Shown piece by piece: positions 7,211 to 16,160 of a stretch of DNA of 47,788 bases. Location: contig JAZSDN010000044.1 in NCBI GenBank assembly GCA_045531205.1, positions 1 to 47,788 on the forward strand. The letters run 5' to 3'. Below the pieces are notes generated by a model. That model was not told where the DNA came from and made no database searches. It worked only from the letters and a program-made list of their open reading frames with translations. Position 1 is the stretch's first letter. Every line of letters begins with the position of its first letter. A program made the position numbers and the translations under genes. This DNA is from JAZNQL01 sp045531205. GTDB taxonomy: Bacteria; Bacillota; Clostridia; UMGS1883; UMGS1540.

Positions 7211-9019
7211 TTACGCTTTCTGTGTTAACTTTTTAATAACAAAGAGTGTTGCAATTGTAACAACTATACCAATGGGGAGAACTATAGCCCAGCTGTTTAC
7301 AAAGCCAGCCAACAGATACATTGCAAAGGAAATTATTGCAATGGTAACAGCATAAGGAAGCTGTGTTGAAACGTGGTTTATGTGGTTACACTGTGCCCCT
7401 GCCGATGCCATAATTGTTGTATCGGATATGGGTGAGCAGTGGTCACCGCAAACAGCACCTGCCATACAAGCAGAGATAGCTATAATTGAAATCTGGTTGT
7501 CTATTGAACCACCGAATACTGCTAAAACAATGGGGATAAGAATACCGAATGTACCCCATGAAGTACCGGTTGCAAATGAAAGACCGCAAGCAATAATAAA
7601 TACTATTGCGGGAAGAAGAGGTATAAATGAGCTTGCACTTGTTCTTACAAATTCAGCAATAAGTATCTTTGCACCAAGGCTGTCTGTCATTGTTTTTAAT
7701 GTCCAGGCACATGCTAAAATAAGTATAGCAGGTACCATAGCCTTAAAGCCTTCGGGGATGGAATCCATACATTCTTTAAAGGTTAATACACGGCGGCAAA
7801 GGAAGTAAATTATAGCAAATATAAGACCTGCAAATGAGCCGTATACCAAACCTACAGAAGCATCTGCACCGGAGAACGAGTTAATAAAGTCTAAATAAGC
7901 ACCGGAGTCAGGTGTGAAGAAACCGCCCGAGTGAATAAGACCGAGTATACATGCAGCTATTAAAACTATAACAGGAGCAACGAGGTCCCATACGATACCT
8001 TTTTTGTTAGTATCGTTTTCTTCTACGGTTTCAAGTCTTTCTCTTCCTTTTTCGGAGAAGATGTCACCGTTTGCGGCATTTTCTTCATGCTTTTTCATAG
8101 GACCGAAATCAAACTTCATAAAAGCTAAAGCAAACATCATAACGAGTGTAAGCAATGCGTAGAAGTTATAGGGAATGGCACGGATGAAAAGTTCAAGACC
8201 GCCAATCTGTTCTTCCGAAACAAACCCAGCAACTGCTGCTGCCCATGATGAGATGGGAGCTATAATACAAACAGGAGCTGCTGTTGCATCAATGATATAA
8301 GCAAGCTTTGAACGCGAGATGTTGAACTTATCTGTAACAGGGCGCATAACGCTGCCAACTGTAAGACAGTTAAAGTAGTCGTCAACGAAAATTAAAATAC
8401 CAAGGAATACAGTGGAAATCTGTGCGCCAACTCTTGATTTAATGTGGGTTGTAGCCCATCTTCCAAATGCTGCCGAACCGCCTGATTTATTCATAAGTGA
8501 AACGATAGCGCCGAGAACAATAAGGAAGATAATGATGCCTATATTGTAAGAATCAGCAACTGAAGAAATAAATCCGTCTACAAAAAGATGTTCAATTGTA
8601 GTTGCAAAATTGAAGTTTGCATATAAAAGAGCACCTGAAAGGATACCTATAAATAATGAAGAATAAACTTCTTTAGTTATAAGTGCAAGAATAATAGCAA
8701 TAACGGGAGGTAAAAGTGACCATATTGTTGCAAAGGGCTTTACATCGTTACGCTTTGCAGCGAGTGCCTTGTCAAGGTTTTTGTCAAAGTCTTCACTTCC
8801 TACATTGTCGGAATATTCATCAATAAATGCAGATGCATTTTCAGAGTATGTAGCAGCATCTTCGCTTTCGGGGTCGAATTCTCCTGCTGCCGACAAATAT
8901 TCAGCAGGGGAAACTTCTGCATCTTCACCTGTAGCCATAGCTGCAAAAGGCATAGCAAGGCTTAATACCAAAAGAGCTAAAAGAACATAGGTAAAGATAT
9001 TCATTCTTTTCTTGTTCAT
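7211..9019 (-). CDS. NhaC-family Na+/H+ antiporter-like transporter, predicted lysine transporter
   Basis: A 602-residue polytopic membrane protein of the NhaC antiporter family. Typical features are the repeated glycine-rich membrane segments, the FVDDYFNCLTVG segment and GDHCSPISDTTI. About 100 residues precede the family core. They begin with a signal-peptide-like segment (MNKKRMNIFTYVLLALLVLS, then AMPFAAMA) and continue as an acidic stretch (about 30-90), unusual for NhaC. A lysine riboswitch sits in the leader, and NhaC-type genes under lysine riboswitches have been proposed as lysine transporters (established comparative-genomics idea). Amino-acid transport is therefore more likely than plain sodium export. 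AGGAGG precedes the ATG. Confidence 0.85.
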   Translation of the reverse strand: MNKKRMNIFTYVLLALLVLSLAMPFAAMATGEDAEVSPAEYLSAAGEFDPESEDAATYSENASAFIDEYSDNVGSEDFDKNLDKALAAKRNDVKPFATIWSLLPPVIAIILALITKEVYSSLFIGILSGALLYANFNFATTIEHLFVDGFISSVADSYNIGIIIFLIVLGAIVSLMNKSGGSAAFGRWATTHIKSRVGAQISTVFLGILIFVDDYFNCLTVGSVMRPVTDKFNISRSKLAYIIDATAAPVCIIAPISSWAAAVAGFVSEEQIGGLELFIRAIPYNFYALLTLVMMFALAFMKFDFGPMKKHEENAANGDIFSEKGRERLETVEENDTNKKGIVWDLVAPVIVLIAACILGLIHSGGFFTPDSGAYLDFINSFSGADASVGLVYGSFAGLIFAIIYFLCRRVLTFKECMDSIPEGFKAMVPAILILACAWTLKTMTDSLGAKILIAEFVRTSASSFIPLLPAIVFIIACGLSFATGTSWGTFGILIPIVLAVFGGSIDNQISIIAISACMAGAVCGDHCSPISDTTIMASAGAQCNHINHVSTQLPYAVTIAIISFAMYLLAGFVNSWAIVLPIGIVVTIATLFVIKKLTQKA

Positions 9020-9091
9020 ATCTTGTCCTCCTAAAATTTTCTTTTCAGTTTCAAGCTTTTAATACTAAAAAGGCTTGTATCCGGAAATAAA

Positions 9092-9127
9092 AAACATGAG
9101 AGTTTTTGTAAAAACGCTCTCATGTTT
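9092..9127 (-). terminator. riboswitch-controlled intrinsic terminator
   Basis: On the minus strand AAACATGAGAG pairs with CTCTCATGTTT and is followed by a T-run (GTTTTTTATTT). It lies directly after the lysine aptamer and before the transporter start, the arrangement of a transcriptional OFF switch. Confidence 0.85.
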
Positions 9128-9146
9128 AAAAATTCTGTAAATTTAT

Positions 9147-9308
9147 GATAGCGCTCCACATTCCGTGACAGTACGACGTATATTTTACGGCGTACCAGCA
9201 AAAAGGTAAGAACATTTGCCCTTTAGCTTCGGCGAAAAATCCTTTCTCTATTTTCGGTATGTTCCCCTTGAAAACAGATACTGATAAATTCCGCACCTCT
9301 ACCAATCA
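9147..9308 (-). ncRNA. lysine riboswitch (L-box) aptamer
   Basis: Read on the minus strand, the leader holds the conserved L-box blocks in order: GTAGAGGTGCGG, then AGTA, AAGGGGAA, CCGAAA, GAAAGGA, TCGCCGAAGC and finally TGGAGCGCTATC, which closes helix P1 with GGTAG at the 5' end. This is a full-length class match to the lysine aptamer. With the terminator at 9092-9127, lysine should stop transcription of the NhaC-type transporter. Confidence 0.93.
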
Positions 9309-9340
9309 AATATTAAAAATTATCTACTGAAGATATTTTT

Positions 9341-9369
9341 AGAGTAGCATATTTTGTTTTTATTGTCAA
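9341..9369 (-). promoter_or_regulatory. promoter of the lysine riboswitch and transporter transcript
   Basis: On the minus strand TTGACA (9369-9364), 17-bp spacer, TACTCT (9346-9341), about 30 bp before the first aptamer block. Confidence 0.75.
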
Positions 9370-9403
9370 GATATTTTTAGCTATTTCGAGACATTTTGCG
9401 ACA

Positions 9404-11425
9404 TTACGGAAGAAGTGTTTCAAATTCATATCCTACTGTGTCATTATCAACATAAATACAAAGCGCCTGTACATTTTCTGCTTTTTCTTTAAAATCCGCA
9501 GTTGAAATATCGCTTATTTTTGGAAGGGTTATATATTTTACACCGTTTTTGGCAGTTATACTCTGGTTTTTCCCTTTTGAAACAACATATACATTTATCC
9601 CTCTTTTAAAAAGGTTTTCAGAAAGAGTTTTGTTAAAAAGCAAAGCTTCTGCCTTGTCCGAAAAGTCATCGGGAGAGTATGCCGTAACAAAAAACACATT
9701 TTTTGCAGTTGTATTTTTTGAAATATCTATAATTTTGTTCCACGCATCCTCGTTTGATGATCTGAATGATTTTTTGCTTGAATCAAGTGTTACAAAAAGG
9801 GTAGAGCCCTCTCTTGTTTCTGAATATTCCGATACATCAAGCAAAATCTCTTTTTCGTCAAGACTTTCGGTGATTTTTGTATTTAAAAGTTGCTTAAATA
9901 ATGTCTTTTCATCAAAAAGCTCGGGTGCAAGATAAAAGGTCTTACCTTTTTTTGCAACATTTTTAGTATCTGAAAATTCATTTTCTTCTTTTACTAAATC
10001 GGGGTTTGAAATAATGCTTTCAAATCCGTTCTCGTCTATTCCTATAATATTGCTTTCATCTGTTTTTACAGAATGAATTTCTTTTAAACAATTGACAGAA
10101 AATGTTTCTTTGATTTTGCCCGAAGTTACGCTTATTGTGCAAACCCCTTCTTTTTCGGGATAAAAAAGATTCCCGTTAAAATATCCGTCATTTGAAGAAA
10201 ATGTATATTTTGTCTCTGTTTTATTAAAGTACTCATCAAAGGGGGAAACAGTTATTTCGGTATAATCGCCAATAAAAACATTTTCTTTTGAAGAAGAGAT
10301 TTTAAAGCCCGAAAGCTTACCTTTTGGATGGTTTCCCATTACAGCAAGAGCTGTTGAAACATTACGCAAAGAGCCTGAAGGATTATTTTTAACTTCAATA
10401 TCGCCATTTAAATTTTGTGCAACCATAGTTGTAGAGCCCCCGCCATCTAGATTTATGGCATTATACGCTCCAATTTCAATTAAAAGGTTTGCAAGCTGTG
10501 TCTGATTCATACCTTGAGTTGCTGTAGTCCTGCCGTCAACTGTTACAAGGTACAATGTTTTTCCGTCCTGACTTACACCTGCCGCAGTTCGCGGAGCATA
10601 GCCTGAAACATTGTTTGTAAATGGGAAAACTTTACCCTGCGAAACCAAAACAGTTCCTCCGCCTACAGCTGTTTTAATTTTTCCGTAATCAGGAGTTATT
10701 GAAAAATCAAGCTCTACGGGAGAGCCTACTTCAAAATTATCTTTAAAGAAAGTGTTGACATCAAGAGATGTAGCAAGAACATACCCATTTTCAGGTGGTA
10801 TAATGCCTTCCAGATTTTCTCTTATCTCTAAAACTTTTCCGTCACATACTACCATTTCGCAAACATTGTCTGCCGAGCCCGGAGTAACACCAAAAGCAGA
10901 AGTGAATAATACTATAGACTGCATTGAATGATATTTGTTTATGTGTATTATGGGACAGCTTGAGCCGTTTGGAGCAATTACCGAAAGGTTCATTTGAAAG
11001 TAGTCTATAAAAATATTACCATCTTGGTTTTCCATTAAAGCCGCAAGCCCTGTGTCGTGCGAAGGGGAGGATATAATTTCAGAGTTTGTTGCAGTAAGCC
11101 CCAAGGGAGAAGTGGGCGACCAGTTGAAAAAGTCACCGTTTACTGCGGCTGCAGCTCCTGCTTTTTCTGCCATGGACTTAACATTTTCAAGTGTGCTTAT
11201 ACCTTTTTCTGAATAAAGTGTTTTAAGAGAAATATTTTTATCCGAAAGGTCAACCTCTAAAACGTTTACCCTTTCCCAACCCGAGGACGAAAAACGCTCA
11301 CTATAAGTATGCAAAATACCTTTTGTAATATATTCAGAAGTTTTATTTTCGTAATATGTGTCGGCAGAGGCACTTTGAGTGCATAATATAACAAGGGAAA
11401 TAAATATTGCCGTCAGTTTTTTCAT
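9404..11425 (-). CDS. secreted phosphodiester glycosidase (NAGPA-like) domain protein
   Basis: A 673-residue exported protein. I start it at the ATG at 11425: an AAGGAAAGG site precedes it and a signal peptide follows (MKKLTAIFISLVILCTQSAS, then ADTYY). A longer frame upstream adds only hydrophobic low-complexity sequence. The central part (about 60-370) is the phosphodiester-glycosidase domain (NAGPA, exopolysaccharide family), with AAAVNGDFF, the TLYLVTVDGR strand and NLDGGGSTTM. Related enzymes remove sugar-phosphodiester caps or act on exopolysaccharide. An Ig-like stretch (about 385-465) and an unrecognised C-terminal region (about 470-673) follow. It is monocistronic and diverges from the UPF0180-like gene. 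The substrate is unknown. Confidence 0.82.
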   Translation of the reverse strand: MKKLTAIFISLVILCTQSASADTYYENKTSEYITKGILHTYSERFSSSGWERVNVLEVDLSDKNISLKTLYSEKGISTLENVKSMAEKAGAAAAVNGDFFNWSPTSPLGLTATNSEIISSPSHDTGLAALMENQDGNIFIDYFQMNLSVIAPNGSSCPIIHINKYHSMQSIVLFTSAFGVTPGSADNVCEMVVCDGKVLEIRENLEGIIPPENGYVLATSLDVNTFFKDNFEVGSPVELDFSITPDYGKIKTAVGGGTVLVSQGKVFPFTNNVSGYAPRTAAGVSQDGKTLYLVTVDGRTTATQGMNQTQLANLLIEIGAYNAINLDGGGSTTMVAQNLNGDIEVKNNPSGSLRNVSTALAVMGNHPKGKLSGFKISSSKENVFIGDYTEITVSPFDEYFNKTETKYTFSSNDGYFNGNLFYPEKEGVCTISVTSGKIKETFSVNCLKEIHSVKTDESNIIGIDENGFESIISNPDLVKEENEFSDTKNVAKKGKTFYLAPELFDEKTLFKQLLNTKITESLDEKEILLDVSEYSETREGSTLFVTLDSSKKSFRSSNEDAWNKIIDISKNTTAKNVFFVTAYSPDDFSDKAEALLFNKTLSENLFKRGINVYVVSKGKNQSITAKNGVKYITLPKISDISTADFKEKAENVQALCIYVDNDTVGYEFETLLP

Positions 11426-11527
11426 AAAATCACAACCTTTCCTTATTAAATAATAACATAAAAATAAATAAAACAAAAGTATAAAAACAAAAATGTAATA
11501 CAAAATTAATAGCAAGAGGTGATAAAA

Positions 11528-11764
11528 TTGAAAGTTGCAGTACAAAACGAAAAATTAAAAAAAGCCCTTGCAGAGCTAGGCTTTGATGTTACAGATTACG
11601 GCAATGCTGACGCAGATGCCGTAGTATATGAAGGAGCAATGGATGCAGTTATGTCGCTGAACAAAGAAAACACAAGAGGGGTTTTACTTGTAAACGGAGC
11701 AGGGAAAAGTCCCGATGAAATAGCACACATACTTACAAAAAAACTTTATACTCCGCTTTTTTAA
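11528..11764 (+). CDS. UPF0180 (YkuS-like) small protein
   Basis: A 78-residue protein starting at TTG 11528, 6 nt after AGAGGTG; the earlier GTG at 11519 lies inside that ribosome binding site. It resembles the UPF0180/YkuS family: an N-terminal KVAVQN strand, then LKKALAELGFDV, an A-D-A-V-V strand and a C-terminal VNGAGKSPDEIAHIL. The family has no agreed biochemical role. It stands alone, ending at a terminator shared with rpmB. Confidence 0.65.
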   Translation: MKVAVQNEKLKKALAELGFDVTDYGNADADAVVYEGAMDAVMSLNKENTRGVLLVNGAGKSPDEIAHILTKKLYTPLF

Positions 11765-11766
11765 TT

Positions 11767-11795
11767 AAAAAAGGATGCCACCGGCATCCTTTTTA
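11767..11795. terminator. bidirectional terminator between UPF0180-like gene and rpmB
   Basis: AAAAAGGATGCC pairs with GGCATCCTTTTT around an ACC loop, serving the two converging genes. Confidence 0.9.
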
Positions 11796-11805
11796 TGTTT
11801 CAAGA

Positions 11806-11994
11806 TTAGTTGGCTCTTGTTACAGCGTTTGAACGCAAGCAACGTGAACATACCGAAACAGTTTTCGGTGTGCCGTTTACAACCGCCTTTACTTTTCTGA
11901 TATTGGGTTTCCATGTACGGTTTGATCTTCTGTGTGAGTGGCTCACCTTTATACCGAATGTAACGCCCTTTCCGCAAATTTCACATTTTGCCAT
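11806..11994 (-). CDS. rpmB: 50S ribosomal protein L28
   Basis: A 62-residue L28. I start it at the ATG at 11994, preceded by GGAGGAGG, giving the standard MAKCEICGKG; a longer frame would add six residues across the ribosome binding site. It has CEIC near the N-terminus and CSRC near the C-terminus, the zinc-binding (C+) form. SHSHRRSNRTWKPNI is the conserved RNA-binding core. It is a single-gene transcript. Confidence 0.96.
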   Translation of the reverse strand: MAKCEICGKGVTFGIKVSHSHRRSNRTWKPNIRKVKAVVNGTPKTVSVCSRCLRSNAVTRAN

Positions 11995-12043
11995 ATATGA
12001 CACCTCCTCCAAGAGATTAACTTACTACTCATAAACAAGAGGT

Positions 12044-12072
12044 ATTATAGCACATGATTTTCGATTTGACAA
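12044..12072 (-). promoter_or_regulatory. rpmB promoter
   Basis: On the minus strand TTGTCA (12072-12067), 17-bp spacer, TATAAT (12049-12044). The -35 lies in one arm of an inverted repeat, TTGACAAG (12066-12073) with CTTGTCAA (12098-12105). Confidence 0.8.
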
Positions 12073-12121
12073 GAGTTTTTTTAAATTTTTTTAAAAACTT
12101 GTCAAAAATAATCTAAAAATA

Positions 12122-12150
12122 TTGATTTTATGGGGATTTTGTGCTATACT
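12122..12150 (+). promoter_or_regulatory. prfA promoter
   Basis: TTGATT (12122-12127), 17-bp spacer, TATACT (12145-12150), upstream of the AAAAGGAG site of prfA. Confidence 0.75.
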
Positions 12151-12185
12151 TATTTAACCTAAAAATAAAAAGGAGTTTACATTAA

Positions 12186-13253
12186 ATGTTTGAAAAACTG
12201 GCTTTTACAGAAGAAAAATATGAACAGCTAAGTAAAAGTATAAGTGACCCGGAAGTTATAGCTGATCAGGATAAATGGCGTAAGCTTTGTAAAGAGCAGT
12301 CTGATATAGAGCCTATAGTAGAAAAATACAGAGAATATAAAGAAGCAAAAAAAAATCTTGAAGATGCACAGGAGCTTTTAAAAAGCGAAAGTGACAAAGA
12401 TTTTTTAAAAATGATACAGGAAGAGATTGAAGAGGCAAAAGAAACCATAGAAAACTGCGAGCACGAGCTTAAAATATTACTTATACCCAAAGACGCAAAC
12501 GATGATAAGAATGTTATAGTAGAAATACGCGGCGGTGCAGGCGGAGATGAAGCAGCACTTTTTGCAGCAGACCTTTACAGAATGTATACTATGTATGCAG
12601 AAGGCAGAAGGTGGAAAACAGAAGTGTTAAGCTCAAACACCACAGGAATAGGCGGTATAAAGGAAATTTCCTTTATGATAAGCGGAAATGGTGCATACAG
12701 CCGTTTAAAATACGAAAGCGGTGTTCACAGAGTGCAAAGAGTTCCTGCAACAGAATCAGGTGGAAGAATACATACTTCAACAGTTACAGTTGCAGTTTTA
12801 CCCGAAGTCGACGATGTTGAAGTAGAAATAAACCAGAACGATTTGAGAATAGATGTTTTCAGAGCGGGCGGCCCCGGAGGTCAGTGTGTAAATACAACCG
12901 ACTCTGCTGTTCGTATAACCCATATCCCTACAGGACTTGTTGTTTCGTGTCAGGACGAAAAGAGCCAGCATAAAAACAAAGAAAAGGGTATGACCATTCT
13001 TCGCTCACGTCTTTATGACCTTATGCAACAAAAACAGCACGACGAAATTGCAAGCGAAAGAAAAAGTCAGGTGGGCACAGGGGACAGAAGTGAAAGAATA
13101 CGTACTTACAATTTCCCCCAAGGCAGAATAAGCGACCACAGAATAGGTGTTACATTATATAAATTAGAAGCTTTTTTAAACGGAAATTTAGACGAAATTA
13201 TAGATGCACTTATAACAGATGCACAAAGCAAAAAGCTGAAAGAAGACAATTAA
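12186..13253 (+). CDS. prfA: peptide chain release factor 1
   Basis: A 355-residue class I release factor. The stop-codon-reading tripeptide PAT (187-189) marks it as RF1 (UAA/UAG) rather than RF2. The peptidyl-tRNA-hydrolysing GGQ is at 231-233 in GGPGGQCVN, and GGAGGDEA (116-123) is the conserved domain-2 entry. Length is normal for RF1. The glutamine methyltransferase prmC, often next to prfA, is not here; a secreted protein gene follows instead. Confidence 0.97.
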   Translation: MFEKLAFTEEKYEQLSKSISDPEVIADQDKWRKLCKEQSDIEPIVEKYREYKEAKKNLEDAQELLKSESDKDFLKMIQEEIEEAKETIENCEHELKILLIPKDANDDKNVIVEIRGGAGGDEAALFAADLYRMYTMYAEGRRWKTEVLSSNTTGIGGIKEISFMISGNGAYSRLKYESGVHRVQRVPATESGGRIHTSTVTVAVLPEVDDVEVEINQNDLRIDVFRAGGPGGQCVNTTDSAVRITHIPTGLVVSCQDEKSQHKNKEKGMTILRSRLYDLMQQKQHDEIASERKSQVGTGDRSERIRTYNFPQGRISDHRIGVTLYKLEAFLNGNLDEIIDALITDAQSKKLKEDN

Positions 13254-13345
13254 AATAGTACTTATTTTTGATAAGAAAACTACTATAATATATGAGAAGG
13301 ATAATGTATTATAATAATTATAATACAGAGAAAAGGAGAGAAACA

Positions 13346-16123
13346 ATGAGAAAAGCAAAAAAAATTATTGCAGTATTTTTAAGTCTTGTTTTATTCAGTC
13401 TTACATTTACTGCGGTAACGGCAAGTACGGAAATTTCGTCAGATAAAAGAGTAAATACCTTTGAAGCTCTTTTGAACGGAGATTTTGAAGACGGACTTGA
13501 AAATTGGGAGAGTGCAGATGAAGGCATTGCATCAATCTCAACCGATAATGTTTATTCAGGAGAAAAATCGCTTCATATTAATACCAAGAAGGCAACCTTT
13601 ATTTCGCAAAAGGTTCCTGTAAGTGTTGGCGACAATCTGATTTTACAGATTTTTGGTGACTCTGTAAAGTATTCTTCAAACACCGCATACGCTTATATTA
13701 CCTTTGAAGCGTATAAAGGCGATACAAAAATTGACAGTAAAAATACGAACAAAAGAATATCTGCTTCCGCAGGATGGGTGGAATTAAAGCTTGAATACGC
13801 GGTTCCTGAAGGAAGTGAATATATTTTATTAAAATTAGGTACATCTGCCGGAGCAGAACTTTATTTTGATAAAGCTATGCTTTTGTGTATTCCTGCAGTA
13901 ATAGCTTATGATAAGGTTGAACGTGCAGCATTAAATCCCACAGAAAATCTTGTGAAAAACCCAAGCTTTGAAATTTTTAACGGCTCGCTTGTTTCAGACT
14001 GGAATGTTCATCTTGCAGAACGTTACGGAAACTGGGGCAGAAATAAATATACAAATTATGCAACCGATATTGTGAGAACAGGTACATATTCTGTAAGAAT
14101 ACAGGGGCTTGACGGGCGTTATCCCGATATTACCCAGACTATTTCCCCGAATCTTGAGCCTTTGGCACAGTACAGATTTGACGCGTATGTTTATTCAACA
14201 AAACAAGTAGTCTGCGATGTTTTCATTCGCTACATTGACAAAAACGGAAATGTTTTGACATCGCAAACAAATCAGCGGTCAGGTGTAACATCAGTAAATA
14301 AGTGGTGTCAGCTAACATCATATTTTACAATAGAAGACATTGAAGATACTTATTCTTACGAGTTTTATATAAGAACAAATGCGAACTGCGACATTTATGT
14401 TGATGATTTATCATTCTTTAAAGTAGAAGAGCCTAAAGCCTGCTCAATAGAAACAGACCAGTGGTACTATTATAAAGAATGGGAGGGTGGAACAGCCAAT
14501 ATAAGCGTTTCAAAAAAAATTGTGGACGAAAACCCTGAAGGAACCGCAAAGGTTTATATGACACGCAAAAACAGTAACGAAAAATTATCTGTACAAAACT
14601 ATGCCAAGATAGAACAAAAATTCCAATATTCGTTTAAGACAGAAGACTTAAGTCCTGAATACGGCGATGTATTTTATGTAAACGCTGAATTCTATAGCAA
14701 AGAAGGAACTTTGGTAGGCTCGAATAAGGAATATATTTGTTACTACGCAAGACCTACAAATTTAACCGAAGACGGAACCTGGCTTGATAATGACAAAAAT
14801 CCATTTAAAGTTATAATAGGCAATGCAGGCGGTTCAGAAAGACAGGTAAAATATGCAGCATCAAGCGGCATAACCGTAGTTACAGTAGGGTATACAAGAA
14901 ATATAACAAGCATTAAAAATCAACTTGATATGTGCGAAAAATATGGAGTTAAGGCATTAATTCATCTGCATCAGGATTCAAATGCTTGTGGTAGATATCC
15001 TCTTGACACAATTAATATTATAAAAACCTTTAAGGATCATCCGGCAACATTTGGTTATTCTGTGCAGGACGAGCCTAAAGTAGTAACAAATCCTATGCCT
15101 GGACTCAGAATCAGTTATCAGCTTATTCGTGATTTGGACCCCGACCATCCTGTTTACTTTGTTGAAAGCTGTATAATGCAAAGTGATGACCAGTTCAAGG
15201 TTTGTGACTTTTTGTGCTCGGATGCATATTCGGCAGACCGTGCTTCTTATGCAGAATACGTTGCTCCCTATATGATAAAATTAAAAAAAGGCTCGGAAAA
15301 GAATCATAATAAACCTACAGAAGGTCTTATCCAGACCTTTGACTGGAGAAATTATTTCCCGACAGTTGACGAAGCACGTCACATGATTTATCAGGTAATG
15401 TTTGCAGGGATAGATCTCCCCGGATACTATGAGCTTATAGGAATTTGCGATCACCCTGACTTTGCCGACGGACTTGTAAACTTTAATACGGTAGAATTAC
15501 CTAAAGTTTATGACCTTTTCCATTCGGGCAGATGCGAAATTATAGATTTTGACAACGAAGAAGGCAGTGAGCTTTGGTACTATGCATGGAAAGACGGCAA
15601 AAACACTTATGTTTCTGCTATAAACAGAAACCCAAGAGCTCAAAAACAGGTAGCAATTTTTGATTTTGCAGAGCCGGAAGGCGTATTAAAAACCTACGGC
15701 AATACAGAAGGAAGCAGTCTTGAATTCAAACCGGGCAATGCACTTTTAACTTTGGCGCCAGGTGCCTGTGTAATGTATGAATTTGAGAATGAAACAACAT
15801 TAAAAATAAAAAGCGGCAATGAATATTTACCTCTTTCCCCGCACTCGGACGAAACAGTTACAGCCATCTATTCGCCCAAAGAAGGAGAGGATGAAGGAAA
15901 AGAACCTGTAATTATTTTGGCTTATTATGATAACACAGATGAGGTTGCAAGCCTTTTCAAAGTAAGTATTCAAAAAGTACAAAAAGAAAACGGTGTTTAT
16001 ACAGCAACAGATACCGTTTCAAAAGACGATGTACCTTCGTCATATTCAGTCAAAGCCTTTGTTATGGAAAACAATTCTATTAAACCCTTAATTGTGGCTG
16101 AAAAAATATCAGGTAGAAAGTAG
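13346..16123 (+). CDS. large secreted protein: two CBM-like domains plus TIM-barrel glycoside-hydrolase-like domain
   Basis: A 925-residue exported protein starting at ATG 13346 after GGAGAG; an in-frame start 54 bp earlier lacks a site. A signal peptide occupies about 1-27. Two jelly-roll carbohydrate-binding-like domains follow, beginning at LLNGDFEDGLENW (about 40-185) and LVKNPSFEIF (about 200-365). Then comes an Ig-like linker (about 370-470) and a barrel-like region (about 475-760) with GITVVTVGY, ALIHLHQD and GYSVQDEP. The Glu near 575 occupies the place of the acid/base residue of clan-A glycosidases. A beta-rich C-terminus ends the protein with no sortase or S-layer anchor. Glycoside hydrolase family and substrate are not recognisable to me. 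It is monocistronic. Confidence 0.7.
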   Translation: MRKAKKIIAVFLSLVLFSLTFTAVTASTEISSDKRVNTFEALLNGDFEDGLENWESADEGIASISTDNVYSGEKSLHINTKKATFISQKVPVSVGDNLILQIFGDSVKYSSNTAYAYITFEAYKGDTKIDSKNTNKRISASAGWVELKLEYAVPEGSEYILLKLGTSAGAELYFDKAMLLCIPAVIAYDKVERAALNPTENLVKNPSFEIFNGSLVSDWNVHLAERYGNWGRNKYTNYATDIVRTGTYSVRIQGLDGRYPDITQTISPNLEPLAQYRFDAYVYSTKQVVCDVFIRYIDKNGNVLTSQTNQRSGVTSVNKWCQLTSYFTIEDIEDTYSYEFYIRTNANCDIYVDDLSFFKVEEPKACSIETDQWYYYKEWEGGTANISVSKKIVDENPEGTAKVYMTRKNSNEKLSVQNYAKIEQKFQYSFKTEDLSPEYGDVFYVNAEFYSKEGTLVGSNKEYICYYARPTNLTEDGTWLDNDKNPFKVIIGNAGGSERQVKYAASSGITVVTVGYTRNITSIKNQLDMCEKYGVKALIHLHQDSNACGRYPLDTINIIKTFKDHPATFGYSVQDEPKVVTNPMPGLRISYQLIRDLDPDHPVYFVESCIMQSDDQFKVCDFLCSDAYSADRASYAEYVAPYMIKLKKGSEKNHNKPTEGLIQTFDWRNYFPTVDEARHMIYQVMFAGIDLPGYYELIGICDHPDFADGLVNFNTVELPKVYDLFHSGRCEIIDFDNEEGSELWYYAWKDGKNTYVSAINRNPRAQKQVAIFDFAEPEGVLKTYGNTEGSSLEFKPGNALLTLAPGACVMYEFENETTLKIKSGNEYLPLSPHSDETVTAIYSPKEGEDEGKEPVIILAYYDNTDEVASLFKVSIQKVQKENGVYTATDTVSKDDVPSSYSVKAFVMENNSIKPLIVAEKISGRK

Positions 16124-16129
16124 ACGCAT

Positions 16130-16160
16130 AAAAAATCCCGACATACAGTCGGGATTTTTT
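16130..16160. terminator. bidirectional terminator
   Basis: AAAAAATCCCGAC pairs with GTCGGGATTTTTT around a 5-nt loop. The T-tract overlaps the stop codon of the converging ppGpp synthetase gene. Confidence 0.9.

Noticed and set aside
12066..12105. Inverted repeat TTGACAAG...CTTGTCAA as a dedicated operator for rpmB/prfA
   Set aside because: Both arms contain -35-like TTGACA/TTGTCA strings, so symmetry may just reflect divergent promoter elements in AT-rich DNA; kept only as a note in the rpmB promoter entry.
13254..13345. Upstream start for the 925-residue secreted protein at 13292
   Set aside because: The extension has no ribosome binding site and would put charged residues before the signal peptide; ATG 13346 has GGAGAG at good spacing.
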